Part shown: positions 11,764 to 18,582 of the stretch, one piece after another
How positions within the stretch are numbered: position 1 is the first letter of the stretch
How the letters are laid out: every line of letters starts with the position of its first letter
From: Alphaproteobacteria bacterium
GTDB lineage: Bacteria; Pseudomonadota; Alphaproteobacteria; ATCC43930; CGMCC-115725
Reading direction: 5' to 3'
NCBI GenBank assembly: GCA_030041385.1
Contig: JASHNY010000116.1
Span: 1 to 32,855 of the forward strand
Length of the DNA stretch: 32,855 nucleotides
Notes under the pieces: model-generated
Databases searched by the model: none
Seen by the model: the letters and a program-made list of their open reading frames with translations, nothing else
What the model was told of the DNA's origin: nothing
Position numbers and translations under genes: made by a program

Positions 11764-11789
11764 GCGGCGGGTTGCGCTAAACCCGCCGC
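11764..11789. terminator. Perfect 10-bp stem hairpin between rsmB and the heparinase gene
   Basis: GCGGCGGGTT (11764-11773) and AACCCGCCGC (11780-11789) form a perfect inverted repeat with a six-base loop. It lies about 120 bases downstream of the rsmB stop (minus strand) and nine bases before the annotated heparinase ATG. There is no T-run, so it could be a Rho-assisted terminator, an RNA-stabilising structure or a translational control element. Confidence 0.5.
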
Positions 11790-11907
11790 GAGGCGGCAGA
11801 TCTGCCCGGCGGTGGAGTCCATTCCGTTTCGTAACAAGGAAACGCGGGCGCCGCAAGCCGTGCTCCCGCAGAGAAGCAACGGGCGCAATAGCGGCGACCA
11901 AATCTAC

Positions 11908-13200
11908 CTACTCGCGCTTGACCAGCCGCGCTCCATAGAACCCGTCAACCCCGTCGTACTCGCCGAAATGACACGGCAATGTGCGCAGATCTCCTTCGGC
12001 CGTGATCCATTCGGCGGGCACGCCGATCTCGGCCGGATCGAGCGGTCGGCGTTCGAGCGGTGCTCCGCCCTCCAATAGCGCGGCCACCCGCCGCGGCCCC
12101 TCCTCGGGCTCGAGCGAACAGGTGCAATAGACCAGCGTCCCGCCTGGGCGCAGCATGTCGACCGCAGCCAGCAGCAGGTTTTCCTGTACGGCGGAGAGTC
12201 GGCTCACATCCTCCGGCTGCTTCAGGTGCAAGACATCGGGATGGCGACGGATGGCCCCGGTCGCCGTGCACGGCGCGTCGAGCAGCACCGCGTCGGCAGG
12301 CTGGGCCGGACGCCAATTCAACGCATCCGCCGCGACCGCCGACACCGGCAGTCCCAGGCGCTTCAGATTGCCGATCAGCCGTTCGAGCCGGCGCGCCGAT
12401 CGATCCACCGCCGTCACTCGTGCGCCGGCATCGGCGAGCTGCGCGGTCTTCCCACCGGGCGCCGCGCACATATCGATGACATCGAGGCCGGCGACCGGCC
12501 CGAACAGGCGCGCCGGAAGCGCCGCCGCCGCATCCTGAATCCACCAAGCCCCCTCGGCATATCCGGGAAGGGCAATCACCGAGCCGCCGGCGGCGCGCCG
12601 CAAGGTGCCGGTGGGCAGCCGCCTGGCGTGAAGCTGCTCGCACCATTCCCCGCCATCGGTGCGCAGGGTCAAGTCGAGCGGCGCCTCCTTCAGGTGCGCG
12701 GTGGCGATCGCGTGCGCGAGATCCTCGCCATAGGCGCGGCTCCATGACCGCCATAGCCAGTCCGGCGTGTTGAGCCGGCCGGGGTTGTGCCGCTCGATCC
12801 GCTCCGGACCCTCGACGCTCAAGCGCCGCAGCACGGCGTTGACGAGGCCCTTGTGCGACAGGAACCCGCGGTGATGAGCAAGATCGACGCTGGTTGCGAC
12901 CGCCGCATGAGGCGGCGTGCGCAGAAACAGCAACTGCGCGATGCCAAGCCTCAAGATATCGTGGACGGTCGCCGCGCGGGCCGCCAGCGGCGCGTTGAGG
13001 CAACTCGCGATCAGCGCGTCGATCTGGCCGAGCCGACGCAACACGGTCGCGACCAGCAGCCGGGCAAAGGCGCGGTCGCGCACCGACAACTCGGCCATCG
13101 TGGTGCTGTCCTCGATGGCATCGTCGAGCGGGTGCTTGCGCCGCAGCACGGCACCCAGCAAATCGAGCGCTACCTGGCGCGCGGAGGGGATTGCAGACAT
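11908..13200 (-). CDS. rsmB: RsmB-family 16S rRNA (cytosine-C5) methyltransferase
   Basis: SAM-dependent RNA methyltransferase of 430 residues when started at ATG 13200 (MSAIPSARQVALDLL). The first ~130 residues form a NusB-like helical RNA-binding domain; the C-terminal domain is the NOL1/NOP2/Sun fold, with SAM motif CAAPGGK (245-251) and the two cysteines of this family, DAPCTATG (C311) and YCTCSLEPEE (C361), one forming the covalent RNA intermediate and the other releasing it. An earlier in-frame ATG (13227) exists only because of the tandem duplication at 13202-13253, so I prefer 13200. Neither start has a good ribosome-binding site. The gene is divergent from the DUF1674 gene, a common alphaproteobacterial pairing. 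Confidence 0.92.
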   Translation of the reverse strand: MSAIPSARQVALDLLGAVLRRKHPLDDAIEDSTTMAELSVRDRAFARLLVATVLRRLGQIDALIASCLNAPLAARAATVHDILRLGIAQLLFLRTPPHAAVATSVDLAHHRGFLSHKGLVNAVLRRLSVEGPERIERHNPGRLNTPDWLWRSWSRAYGEDLAHAIATAHLKEAPLDLTLRTDGGEWCEQLHARRLPTGTLRRAAGGSVIALPGYAEGAWWIQDAAAALPARLFGPVAGLDVIDMCAAPGGKTAQLADAGARVTAVDRSARRLERLIGNLKRLGLPVSAVAADALNWRPAQPADAVLLDAPCTATGAIRRHPDVLHLKQPEDVSRLSAVQENLLLAAVDMLRPGGTLVYCTCSLEPEEGPRRVAALLEGGAPLERRPLDPAEIGVPAEWITAEGDLRTLPCHFGEYDGVDGFYGARLVKRE

Positions 13201-13201
13201 C

Positions 13202-13253
13202 AACGTTCGGTTATGCCTTCGCCCCATAACGTTCGGTTATGCCTTCGCCCCGT
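13202..13253. repeat. 26-bp tandem duplication at the rsmB start
   Basis: Positions 13202-13227 and 13228-13253 are identical at 25 of 26 bases; the only difference is A13226 versus G13252. Each unit starts AACGTTCGGTTATG. The second unit runs into a small inverted repeat, GCCCCG/CGGGGC (13247-13260). The duplication covers the leader of the minus-strand rsmB gene and supplies an extra in-frame ATG. Confidence 0.85.
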
Positions 13254-13357
13254 GCGGGGCGCAGTCGCTCGTAAACGCCGATCGGAGCCGCAGCGTTCCT
13301 CGCAATTGCATCCCCCAATGCGGTTGAGTGCGCGCGGCGGCAACCCACATTGTAGCG

Positions 13358-13528
13358 ATGAGCGAGGATTTGCACGACGACGCAAAGCCGCAGGCGCCGA
13401 CGCCGCCGGCTTCGCCCGATAGCGCGCCGCCCGCCCCGCAGCGCCCGCGCGAGATCGGCGGCCCCAAGGGTCCCGAGCCGACCCGCTATGGGGATTGGGA
13501 AGTTGGCGGTCGCTGCACCGACTTCTGA
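13358..13528 (+). CDS. DUF1674 protein, succinate dehydrogenase assembly factor 4 (SDHAF4)-like
   Basis: A 56-residue protein. The N-terminal half (1-33) is proline- and alanine-rich and probably disordered. The C-terminal 25 residues hold the whole DUF1674 signature: EIGGPKGPEPTRYGDWE followed by a short GRCTDF ending, with the invariant YGDWE and the final DF. Eukaryotic members (SDHAF4/Sdh8) bind the flavinylated SdhA subunit and shield it before complex II assembly; a matching bacterial role is inferred. The start ATG 13358 (MSEDLHDD) is preferred over an upstream in-frame GTG (13328), which adds ten residues unlike the family. It is transcribed away from rsmB and converges with the substrate-binding protein gene. 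Confidence 0.88.
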   Translation: MSEDLHDDAKPQAPTPPASPDSAPPAPQRPREIGGPKGPEPTRYGDWEVGGRCTDF

Positions 13529-13552
13529 ACCCGCGGCCATGCCGAGCCCCCG

Positions 13553-15130
13553 TTATTTCACGGTCACCCAACGCAGGTAGAAGGCATTGTCGGCGGGCTG
13601 TACGACTTGGATATTGTCGCGCACCGCCCAGACGATGACCTGCTGATGCAGCGGTATCGTGGCGACGTCGTTCTGCACGATCCGGGCGGCCTGATCGATG
13701 ATCTGCCGGCGCTTTTCCGGATCGAGCTCGTGCGCCATCTCGTCGGTCAGTTTGTCGACCGCGGGATTGGAATAGCCGCCGTTATTGGTCTGGCCGCGCC
13801 CGGTTTTGGGGTCGCGGGTCGACAATAGCGTGTAGAACACGTTGTGGGCGTCGTAGGTCGCCGGCGTCCACCCCTGCAGAGAAAAGCTGAGCTTGTAGTT
13901 AGGGTAGCCGACATCGGCGAAGAACTTGACCTTGGTGCGGGCATAGACGTCGACCTTGATATTGATGCGCGCCAGCATCGCGGCCACGGCGGTGCAGATC
14001 TGCTCGTCCATCACATAGCGGTCGTTGGGGCAGTCGAGCTGGATCTGGAACCCGTCGGGATAGCCCGCCGCGGCGAGCAGCGCCTTGGCCTTGTTCAGAT
14101 CGACCGCGGGGCGATGGTCGAGCGCCGGGTCATAGCCGTTGACGCCCGGACCGTACATCAGCCAGGTCGGGTGGCCCATCCCGTTCATCACGTGCTTGAC
14201 GATCGCGTTTTCATCGATCGCCAGCGCAAAGGCCCGGCGCACCCGCACGTCCTTCAGCGGGTTCTTGCCCTTGACGTTCGAGAACAGCAACTGCGGCCGG
14301 TTCTGGTCCATCGCCAGATAGATCGTGCGCAATTCCGGTCCCTGGATCAGCCGCACGCCCGAGGTCTTGGCGATCCGTGCCATGTCTTGCGGCGGCACCG
14401 AATAGATCATGTCCACCGCGCCCGACAGCAGCGCGGAGACGCGGGTCGCCGCGTTGGCGATCACGTCGAACTCGGCACGATCGACGTTGCCGTCGAGCTT
14501 GCCCCACCATAGCGGGTTGCGCTCGACCACGGTCTTGCGGTCGGGCTCGCGGTCCACAAGCTTGTACGGGCCGGTGCCCATCGCGTGGCGCAGCGCGTAG
14601 TTCTCGCCCTTGCCGAACACCACGTTCTCGACCGCGTCGTGCTTTTCGCACCACGCCTTCGACATGATGTCCATCTCGGTGAGTTCCGAGGGCAGGATCG
14701 GGTCGGTGCCGTTGGTGACGAAATCGACGGTCATGTCGTCGATCTTGCGCGCGTCCTTGATTGTTGCGACCTGCGAGCGCAGGGCCGAGTTTTTGCCCTT
14801 GATGCGCTGATACGAAAAGATCACGTCGTCGGCCGTGAACGGCGTGCCATCCTGCCATTTGACGTTGGGACGCAGGTGAAAGCGCCAGGTATCGGGGCCG
14901 GTGGCTTCCCACTTGACCGCCAGGCCGGGTTCGAGGCCGAGCTGCTTGTTGCGGCGAACCAGCGGCTCGTAAATGTTCGCCAGAAACGAGTTCTGCACGG
15001 TCTCGTTGAACGTGTACGGGTCCATCGCCCGCACGTCGCCGTCATTGGCCCATTTGAAACTCGCCGCCTGCGCGATCGGCGCTACCGCCACTGCGACCAC
15101 GAGCGCGAACCCGACGCCACGCCAATTCAT
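13553..15130 (-). CDS. ABC transporter substrate-binding protein, family 5 (peptide/nickel/opine type)
   Basis: Periplasmic solute-binding protein of 525 residues. ATG 15130 is preceded at seven bases by a strong GGGGGAGG; a TTG two codons upstream is not needed. Residues 1-22 form a Sec signal peptide ending AQA-A. The mature part starts with the family opening (FKWANDGDVRAMDPY), followed by NIYEPLVRR and the WRFHLRPNVKWQDGTPFTA signature of SBP_bac_5 proteins such as DppA/OppA. No lipobox cysteine is seen, so it should be soluble. No permease or ATPase gene is nearby, so the transporter must lie elsewhere. An M20 peptidase gene lies 188 bases upstream on the same strand, which hints at peptide use. 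The ligand is unknown. Confidence 0.93.
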   Translation of the reverse strand: MNWRGVGFALVVAVAVAPIAQAASFKWANDGDVRAMDPYTFNETVQNSFLANIYEPLVRRNKQLGLEPGLAVKWEATGPDTWRFHLRPNVKWQDGTPFTADDVIFSYQRIKGKNSALRSQVATIKDARKIDDMTVDFVTNGTDPILPSELTEMDIMSKAWCEKHDAVENVVFGKGENYALRHAMGTGPYKLVDREPDRKTVVERNPLWWGKLDGNVDRAEFDVIANAATRVSALLSGAVDMIYSVPPQDMARIAKTSGVRLIQGPELRTIYLAMDQNRPQLLFSNVKGKNPLKDVRVRRAFALAIDENAIVKHVMNGMGHPTWLMYGPGVNGYDPALDHRPAVDLNKAKALLAAAGYPDGFQIQLDCPNDRYVMDEQICTAVAAMLARINIKVDVYARTKVKFFADVGYPNYKLSFSLQGWTPATYDAHNVFYTLLSTRDPKTGRGQTNNGGYSNPAVDKLTDEMAHELDPEKRRQIIDQAARIVQNDVATIPLHQQVIVWAVRDNIQVVQPADNAFYLRWVTVK

Positions 15131-15277
15131 GGACAAGCCTCCCCCTTATTGACGGCGGAGGATAGTCCTTCGCGGTTTCGGTGCAAGCGCGAGGCGCCCC
15201 ATCAGCCTGGCTTCAACCGCAATGCCGGGACCAGAAAGGCCGCAACGGTCTTCTCCCGCTCGTCTCCGCCCGCCATC

Positions 15278-15300
15278 TGGCGCCCCCGGATGGAGTCGAA
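15278..15300 (-). other. Possible tRNA 3'-end fragment (T-loop to CCA)
   Basis: On the minus strand, 23 bases read like the last part of a tRNA: a T-loop TTCGACT, a 3' T-stem strand CCATC, an acceptor strand CGGGGGC, one discriminator base G and CCA. The sequence 5' of it does not continue as a tRNA: the bases before the loop (GTTCG) do not pair with CCATC, and no D or anticodon arm is found. It may be a relic of a site-specific integration target or a chance match. Confidence 0.35.
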
Positions 15301-15318
15301 CGAACCGCGTTTGCGAGG

Positions 15319-16704
15319 CTAAGCCGAAGGCGCCCCGCCCTCGCCCAAATCCCAATAAATCCCCGTCATTACCCTGAGTCCTTCGCGCGCGACCGGAGCG
15401 AGCAGGTGCTCGTTGGGGGCGTGCTGCGAGCACGAAGCGTAGGAGTGCGGGACCCAGATCGTCGGCAATCCGAGATCGTGCGCGAAAATATCGTTGGGCA
15501 ACGAGCCGCCTAGATTCGGCAGGATCGCCGGGCGCTTGCCGGTCGTCGCGACGATCGAGCGGGCGGCCCAGCGCACCCAGTCATGGTCGGGATCGAGCCG
15601 GGTCGCCGGGAAATACGCCTTCTTCCACGGCTCGATCCGCACCATTGGAAAGCCGTGCGCATCGAGGTGGCGGCGCAGGGCCGGCATGAACCCCTCCGGG
15701 TCGACGCCGACGACGAAGCGGATCTGGCAGGTCGCGGTCGCCTTGGGCGGGATCGCGTTGACCGGGTTCTCGGGGTTGCCGGTGGTGAAGGCAAGAATCT
15801 CGAAGCTGCACCAGCCGAACACCTTCTCGCTCGGCGTCAATCCGGGCTCGCCCCAATCGGGGTCGATTTCGGGCGCGTCCTCTCCGCCCTCCACCGTGCA
15901 GTCGGCGAGCGCGATGCGCACCGAGTTCGGCATGTGGCTCGGCACCCATTCCCTGATCCTTATCGCGCCCTTCTCGCTGGCGATCGTCGCCAGCGCGTGG
16001 GCCAGGATCACGCCGGGATTGGCCAGCAGACCGCCCCAGTTGCCGGAATGGTGGCCGCCCTCGCGCAATTCGACGACCAGGTCGAAATTCATCGCGCCGC
16101 GGGCACCGAGAAAGATCGTCGGCCGCTCGGGCGCCAGGCGCGGCCCGTCGGAGGCGATCAGCACGTCGGCGGCGAGCTTGTCCTTGTGGTTGCGGCAGAT
16201 TTCGCGCAACCCGGGCGAGCCGATCTCCTCGCCGGTCTCGATCAGGTACTTGGCGTTGAAGCCGAGCCGGCCGCGGGTCTGCAATACGGCGCCAAGCGCG
16301 GCGAAATTGATCGAATGCTGGCCCTTGTTGTCGGCGGTGCCGCGGCCGTAGAGCCGGTCGCCGCGCCGGGTCAATTCCCATGGCGACAGCCCTTCGTGCC
16401 ATTGCGGTTCAAGCCCGCGGATCACGTCGCCATGGCCGTAGCCGAGCACGGTGACCGCTGCGCCCTCGTCGCGCTCGGCGATCAGCGCCGGGCCCCCGCG
16501 CACCGGGTTGTCGACGATCTCGGCGGAAAAACCAAGCCGCTCGAGGCTCGGGGCGATCTCGTCCGAGAGGTAGGCGGCCAGGGTCGGGCCCCGCCCCTCG
16601 ACCTGGCTTTCGGTGGCGATCGCGACCCGGCGAGCGAGATCGGCGGCAAATTGGCCCTCGTCGAAATGGGCTTCGACGGCGGCGATCGCAGCTTCGCGCG
16701 TCAT
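15319..16704 (-). CDS. M20 family metallopeptidase
   Basis: Zinc-dependent peptidase or amidohydrolase of 461 residues. Metal and catalytic residues of the M20 family are all visible: H91 and D93 in GYGHGD, bridging D125 in GRGTADNKGQ, the general base pair E159-E160 in ETGEE, D186 in ASDGP, and H433 in APNEHLL near the C-terminus. The insert after about residue 205 (REGGHHSGNW) starts the dimerisation lid domain. ATG 16704 has AGGAG at six bases. The frame stays open far upstream, giving an apparent 851-residue protein, but that part is the antisense of the paraoxonase-like gene and is rejected. The closest look is to M20 dipeptidase/carboxypeptidase types; the substrate is not known. Confidence 0.92.
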   Translation of the reverse strand: MTREAAIAAVEAHFDEGQFAADLARRVAIATESQVEGRGPTLAAYLSDEIAPSLERLGFSAEIVDNPVRGGPALIAERDEGAAVTVLGYGHGDVIRGLEPQWHEGLSPWELTRRGDRLYGRGTADNKGQHSINFAALGAVLQTRGRLGFNAKYLIETGEEIGSPGLREICRNHKDKLAADVLIASDGPRLAPERPTIFLGARGAMNFDLVVELREGGHHSGNWGGLLANPGVILAHALATIASEKGAIRIREWVPSHMPNSVRIALADCTVEGGEDAPEIDPDWGEPGLTPSEKVFGWCSFEILAFTTGNPENPVNAIPPKATATCQIRFVVGVDPEGFMPALRRHLDAHGFPMVRIEPWKKAYFPATRLDPDHDWVRWAARSIVATTGKRPAILPNLGGSLPNDIFAHDLGLPTIWVPHSYASCSQHAPNEHLLAPVAREGLRVMTGIYWDLGEGGAPSA

Positions 16705-16845
16705 GCTCGGCTCCTGCATACAACCCGTCTCCAGGATGGCGCCGAATCGCGCCCTGAACCAACCGAATTTCCGCCCCGATCGGCGCATCCGCTGGGAAGA
16801 GGATTTCTCGCAACAACGTGCCGGTTCCGAGTAAGATCTCGCAAG

Positions 16846-16914
16846 TTGAAAAAGGGGAAATAAACCAGCTGGTGCAATAATAGTCGATAAATAATCCAAA
16901 TAATCTTGGGAGGG
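16846..16914 (+). promoter_or_regulatory. AT-rich divergent promoter region before the paraoxonase-like gene
   Basis: The 216-base gap between the divergent M20 and paraoxonase-like genes contains the most AT-rich stretch I noticed. It holds a TTGAAA box (16846-16851), two copies of AAATAATC nine bases apart (16889-16896, 16898-16905), and then a strong ribosome-binding site GGGAGGG (16909-16915 region) just before ATG 16921. No -10 box is well spaced from TTGAAA, so the exact promoter is not assigned. Confidence 0.35.
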
Positions 16915-16920
16915 AGCGAG

Positions 16921-17997
16921 ATGAAGGCGATCGTCGTTGCGGCTCTCTTGATTGCCGCCGCCATCGGCACCAGCACGACCGCGGCAGCAGCCGAGCCGTG
17001 CAATCCCGCCGGCAAGCTCGATTTCATTTGCGGGCCGCTCAACACCGAAGACCTGGTGCAAGTGCCGGGGACGCAGTGGATCATCGCCAGCGGCATGGAC
17101 GGGGGCGGCGCCGGGTCGCACGGCGCGCTGCATCTGGTCAGCGCCGAGAGCAAGTCGTGGAAGGTGCTGTTTCCTGGCACCAACCCGCGGGTGCAGCCCG
17201 ACAAGACGACCTATGCCGATTGCCCGGGCGCGCCCGACCTCGGCAAGTTCTCGGCCCACGGGATCAATCTGCGGCCGGGCGCCAATGGCGGCCCGGATAC
17301 GCTCTACGTCGTCAACCATGGCGGTCGCGAGTCGATCGAGATTTTCGCGCTCGACGCCAAAGGGGCGGAACCCGCAATCACCTGGATCGGCTGCGCGGTG
17401 ATGCCGGCTCATACCTGGCCCAACGCCGTGGCGCCGACCCCGGAAGGCGGCTTCGTCGTCACCGACATGTTCGACCCGAAGGACCCGAAGGCGCCTAACC
17501 TGATGGCGGCCGGCAAAAACACCGGCGCAGTTTACGAGTGGCGTCCCGGACAGGGCTTCGCGCGCATCCCCGACAGCGAGATGTCGGGCAACAACGGCAT
17601 CGAGGTCTCGCGCGACGGCAAAAGGATCTACGTCGCAGCGTGGGGGAACAGGGCGGTGGTGCGCCTGTCCCGGGGTGACGGGCCGACCCGGCGAGAGACG
17701 CTGCGCGCGGGCTTCCTCGTCGACAATTTGCGCTGGGCGCCGAACGGCGAACTGATCGCGGGCGGGCAGGCCGTGCCGGTGAAGCAGGTCTTCGGCTGCT
17801 TTCAGAGCAAAGCCCGACGCTGCACCCAGGCCTGGCGCCTCGACGCCTGGGATACCGCGGCAATGAAACTGCACCCGCTGGTCAGCATGGCCGGCAATCC
17901 CGAATTCGGCGATGCCACGACCGGATTGCAGATCGGCAGCGAAATGTTCGTCGGCACCTTTCGCGGCGACCGGATCGCCTATTTCGCGCTGAAATAG
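16921..17997 (+). CDS. Secreted paraoxonase/arylesterase-like six-bladed beta-propeller hydrolase (SMP-30/gluconolactonase superfamily)
   Basis: A 358-residue protein with a Sec signal peptide (1 to about 24, cut near AAAA-EPC), so periplasmic or secreted. Its conserved residues line up with those of paraoxonase PON1: E43 in NTEDL, H113 in SAHGINL, H133 in VVNHGGRESIE, N168 in WPNAVAP, N225 in NNGIEVSRDG, and D268-N269 in VDNLRW. These correspond to the PON1 calcium ligands E53, N168, N224, D269 and N270 and to the His pair H115/H134. A calcium-dependent lactonase or esterase is therefore likely; the natural substrate is unknown. Several cysteines (27, 37, 101, 158, 293, 301) could form disulfides. 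ATG 16921 follows a GGGAGGG site; an upstream TTG at 16906 is not used. It stands alone, divergent from the M20 gene. Confidence 0.82.
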   Translation: MKAIVVAALLIAAAIGTSTTAAAAEPCNPAGKLDFICGPLNTEDLVQVPGTQWIIASGMDGGGAGSHGALHLVSAESKSWKVLFPGTNPRVQPDKTTYADCPGAPDLGKFSAHGINLRPGANGGPDTLYVVNHGGRESIEIFALDAKGAEPAITWIGCAVMPAHTWPNAVAPTPEGGFVVTDMFDPKDPKAPNLMAAGKNTGAVYEWRPGQGFARIPDSEMSGNNGIEVSRDGKRIYVAAWGNRAVVRLSRGDGPTRRETLRAGFLVDNLRWAPNGELIAGGQAVPVKQVFGCFQSKARRCTQAWRLDAWDTAAMKLHPLVSMAGNPEFGDATTGLQIGSEMFVGTFRGDRIAYFALK

Positions 17998-18006
17998 CCG
18001 ACCCGC

Positions 18007-18372
18007 TCAGTGGCGGCGGACCGAACCGGAGGTCGGCGTCCACGCCGGCGGATCGCTGGCCGGGAAGCTTTCCTCGGATGCCCGGCGCACCGGGTCGGCT
18101 TCGGGTGTTGCGGTCCGCCGCCGCGCTGGCCGGCGCGGCGGCGGTGCGTCGCGATCGGGCCGCTCGCCCAACAGCCCGGCCTTGACCGGACAGAAACCGC
18201 TGGCGCCGCGCCAGATCAGCGCCGCGGCGCCGAGCCCGAGCAGCATCGGTCCGAGCACGGCGCGCCCAAGCACCCGCGCCAGCAAGACCGTGCCGAGCCC
18301 GATCGATACCGCGCGCTCGGCGGTGCCGAGATTGATCGGCATCCTGGTTATCGTGCCTGAGCTCTCAGCCAT
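18007..18372 (-). CDS. DUF2892 (YgaP-type) inner membrane protein
   Basis: A 121-residue protein. Residues about 12-70 match the DUF2892 domain: an N-terminal MPINLGTAERAVSIGLG segment, two hydrophobic helices (about 21-34 and 39-54) and a conserved FCPVKAGLLG with its cysteine. The C-terminal 50 residues are a basic linker (PPRRPARRR) and then ASEESFPASDPPAW, a short motif that recurs at the C-termini of other small alphaproteobacterial proteins. ATG 18372 has GGAG about eight bases upstream; the Met at residue 11 is an alternative start, nearer to the usual DUF2892 start. It converges with the paraoxonase-like gene nine bases away. Function is unknown. Confidence 0.82.
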   Translation of the reverse strand: MAESSGTITRMPINLGTAERAVSIGLGTVLLARVLGRAVLGPMLLGLGAAALIWRGASGFCPVKAGLLGERPDRDAPPPRRPARRRTATPEADPVRRASEESFPASDPPAWTPTSGSVRRH

Positions 18373-18449
18373 CGGCTCGCTCCGCCAGGTTTGCGATGAC
18401 CGTTCAACGCCGCCGGCGGAAATGCCGTTCCCTCGCCTCGCCCCGGGCC

Positions 18450-18483
18450 TTGCTGAAATGTCGCCGCAGTTTACCTATATAGG
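18450..18483. promoter_or_regulatory. Divergent promoter candidate with a perfect CCTATATAGG palindrome
   Basis: The 210-base gap between the DUF2892 gene (minus) and the penicillin-binding protein gene (plus) is GC-rich apart from CCTATATAGG (18474-18483), a perfect 10-bp palindrome that could act as a -10 region on either strand. TTGCTG (18450-18455) lies 20 bases before the TATATA, longer than ideal spacing. Promoter activity is a guess. Confidence 0.3.
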
Positions 18484-18582
18484 CCGAGATCGCGGTTCGG
18501 GGGATCGCCGCGAGAATGGGGGAATATCGTGGAGCGCGCCTGGTGACCGGCGCTTGGTTGCGGCTCGGCGGTGCGTCGGCAG

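Noticed and set aside
15241-15345. A complete tRNA gene on the minus strand
   Set aside because: Only the T-loop to CCA part is recognisable; the 5' T-stem strand does not pair, and there are no D or anticodon arms.
16705-17874. A 387-residue N-terminal extension of the M20 peptidase frame
   Set aside because: The extension is the complement of the paraoxonase-like gene and crosses the AT-rich promoter gap. ATG 16704 with AGGAG explains the real start.
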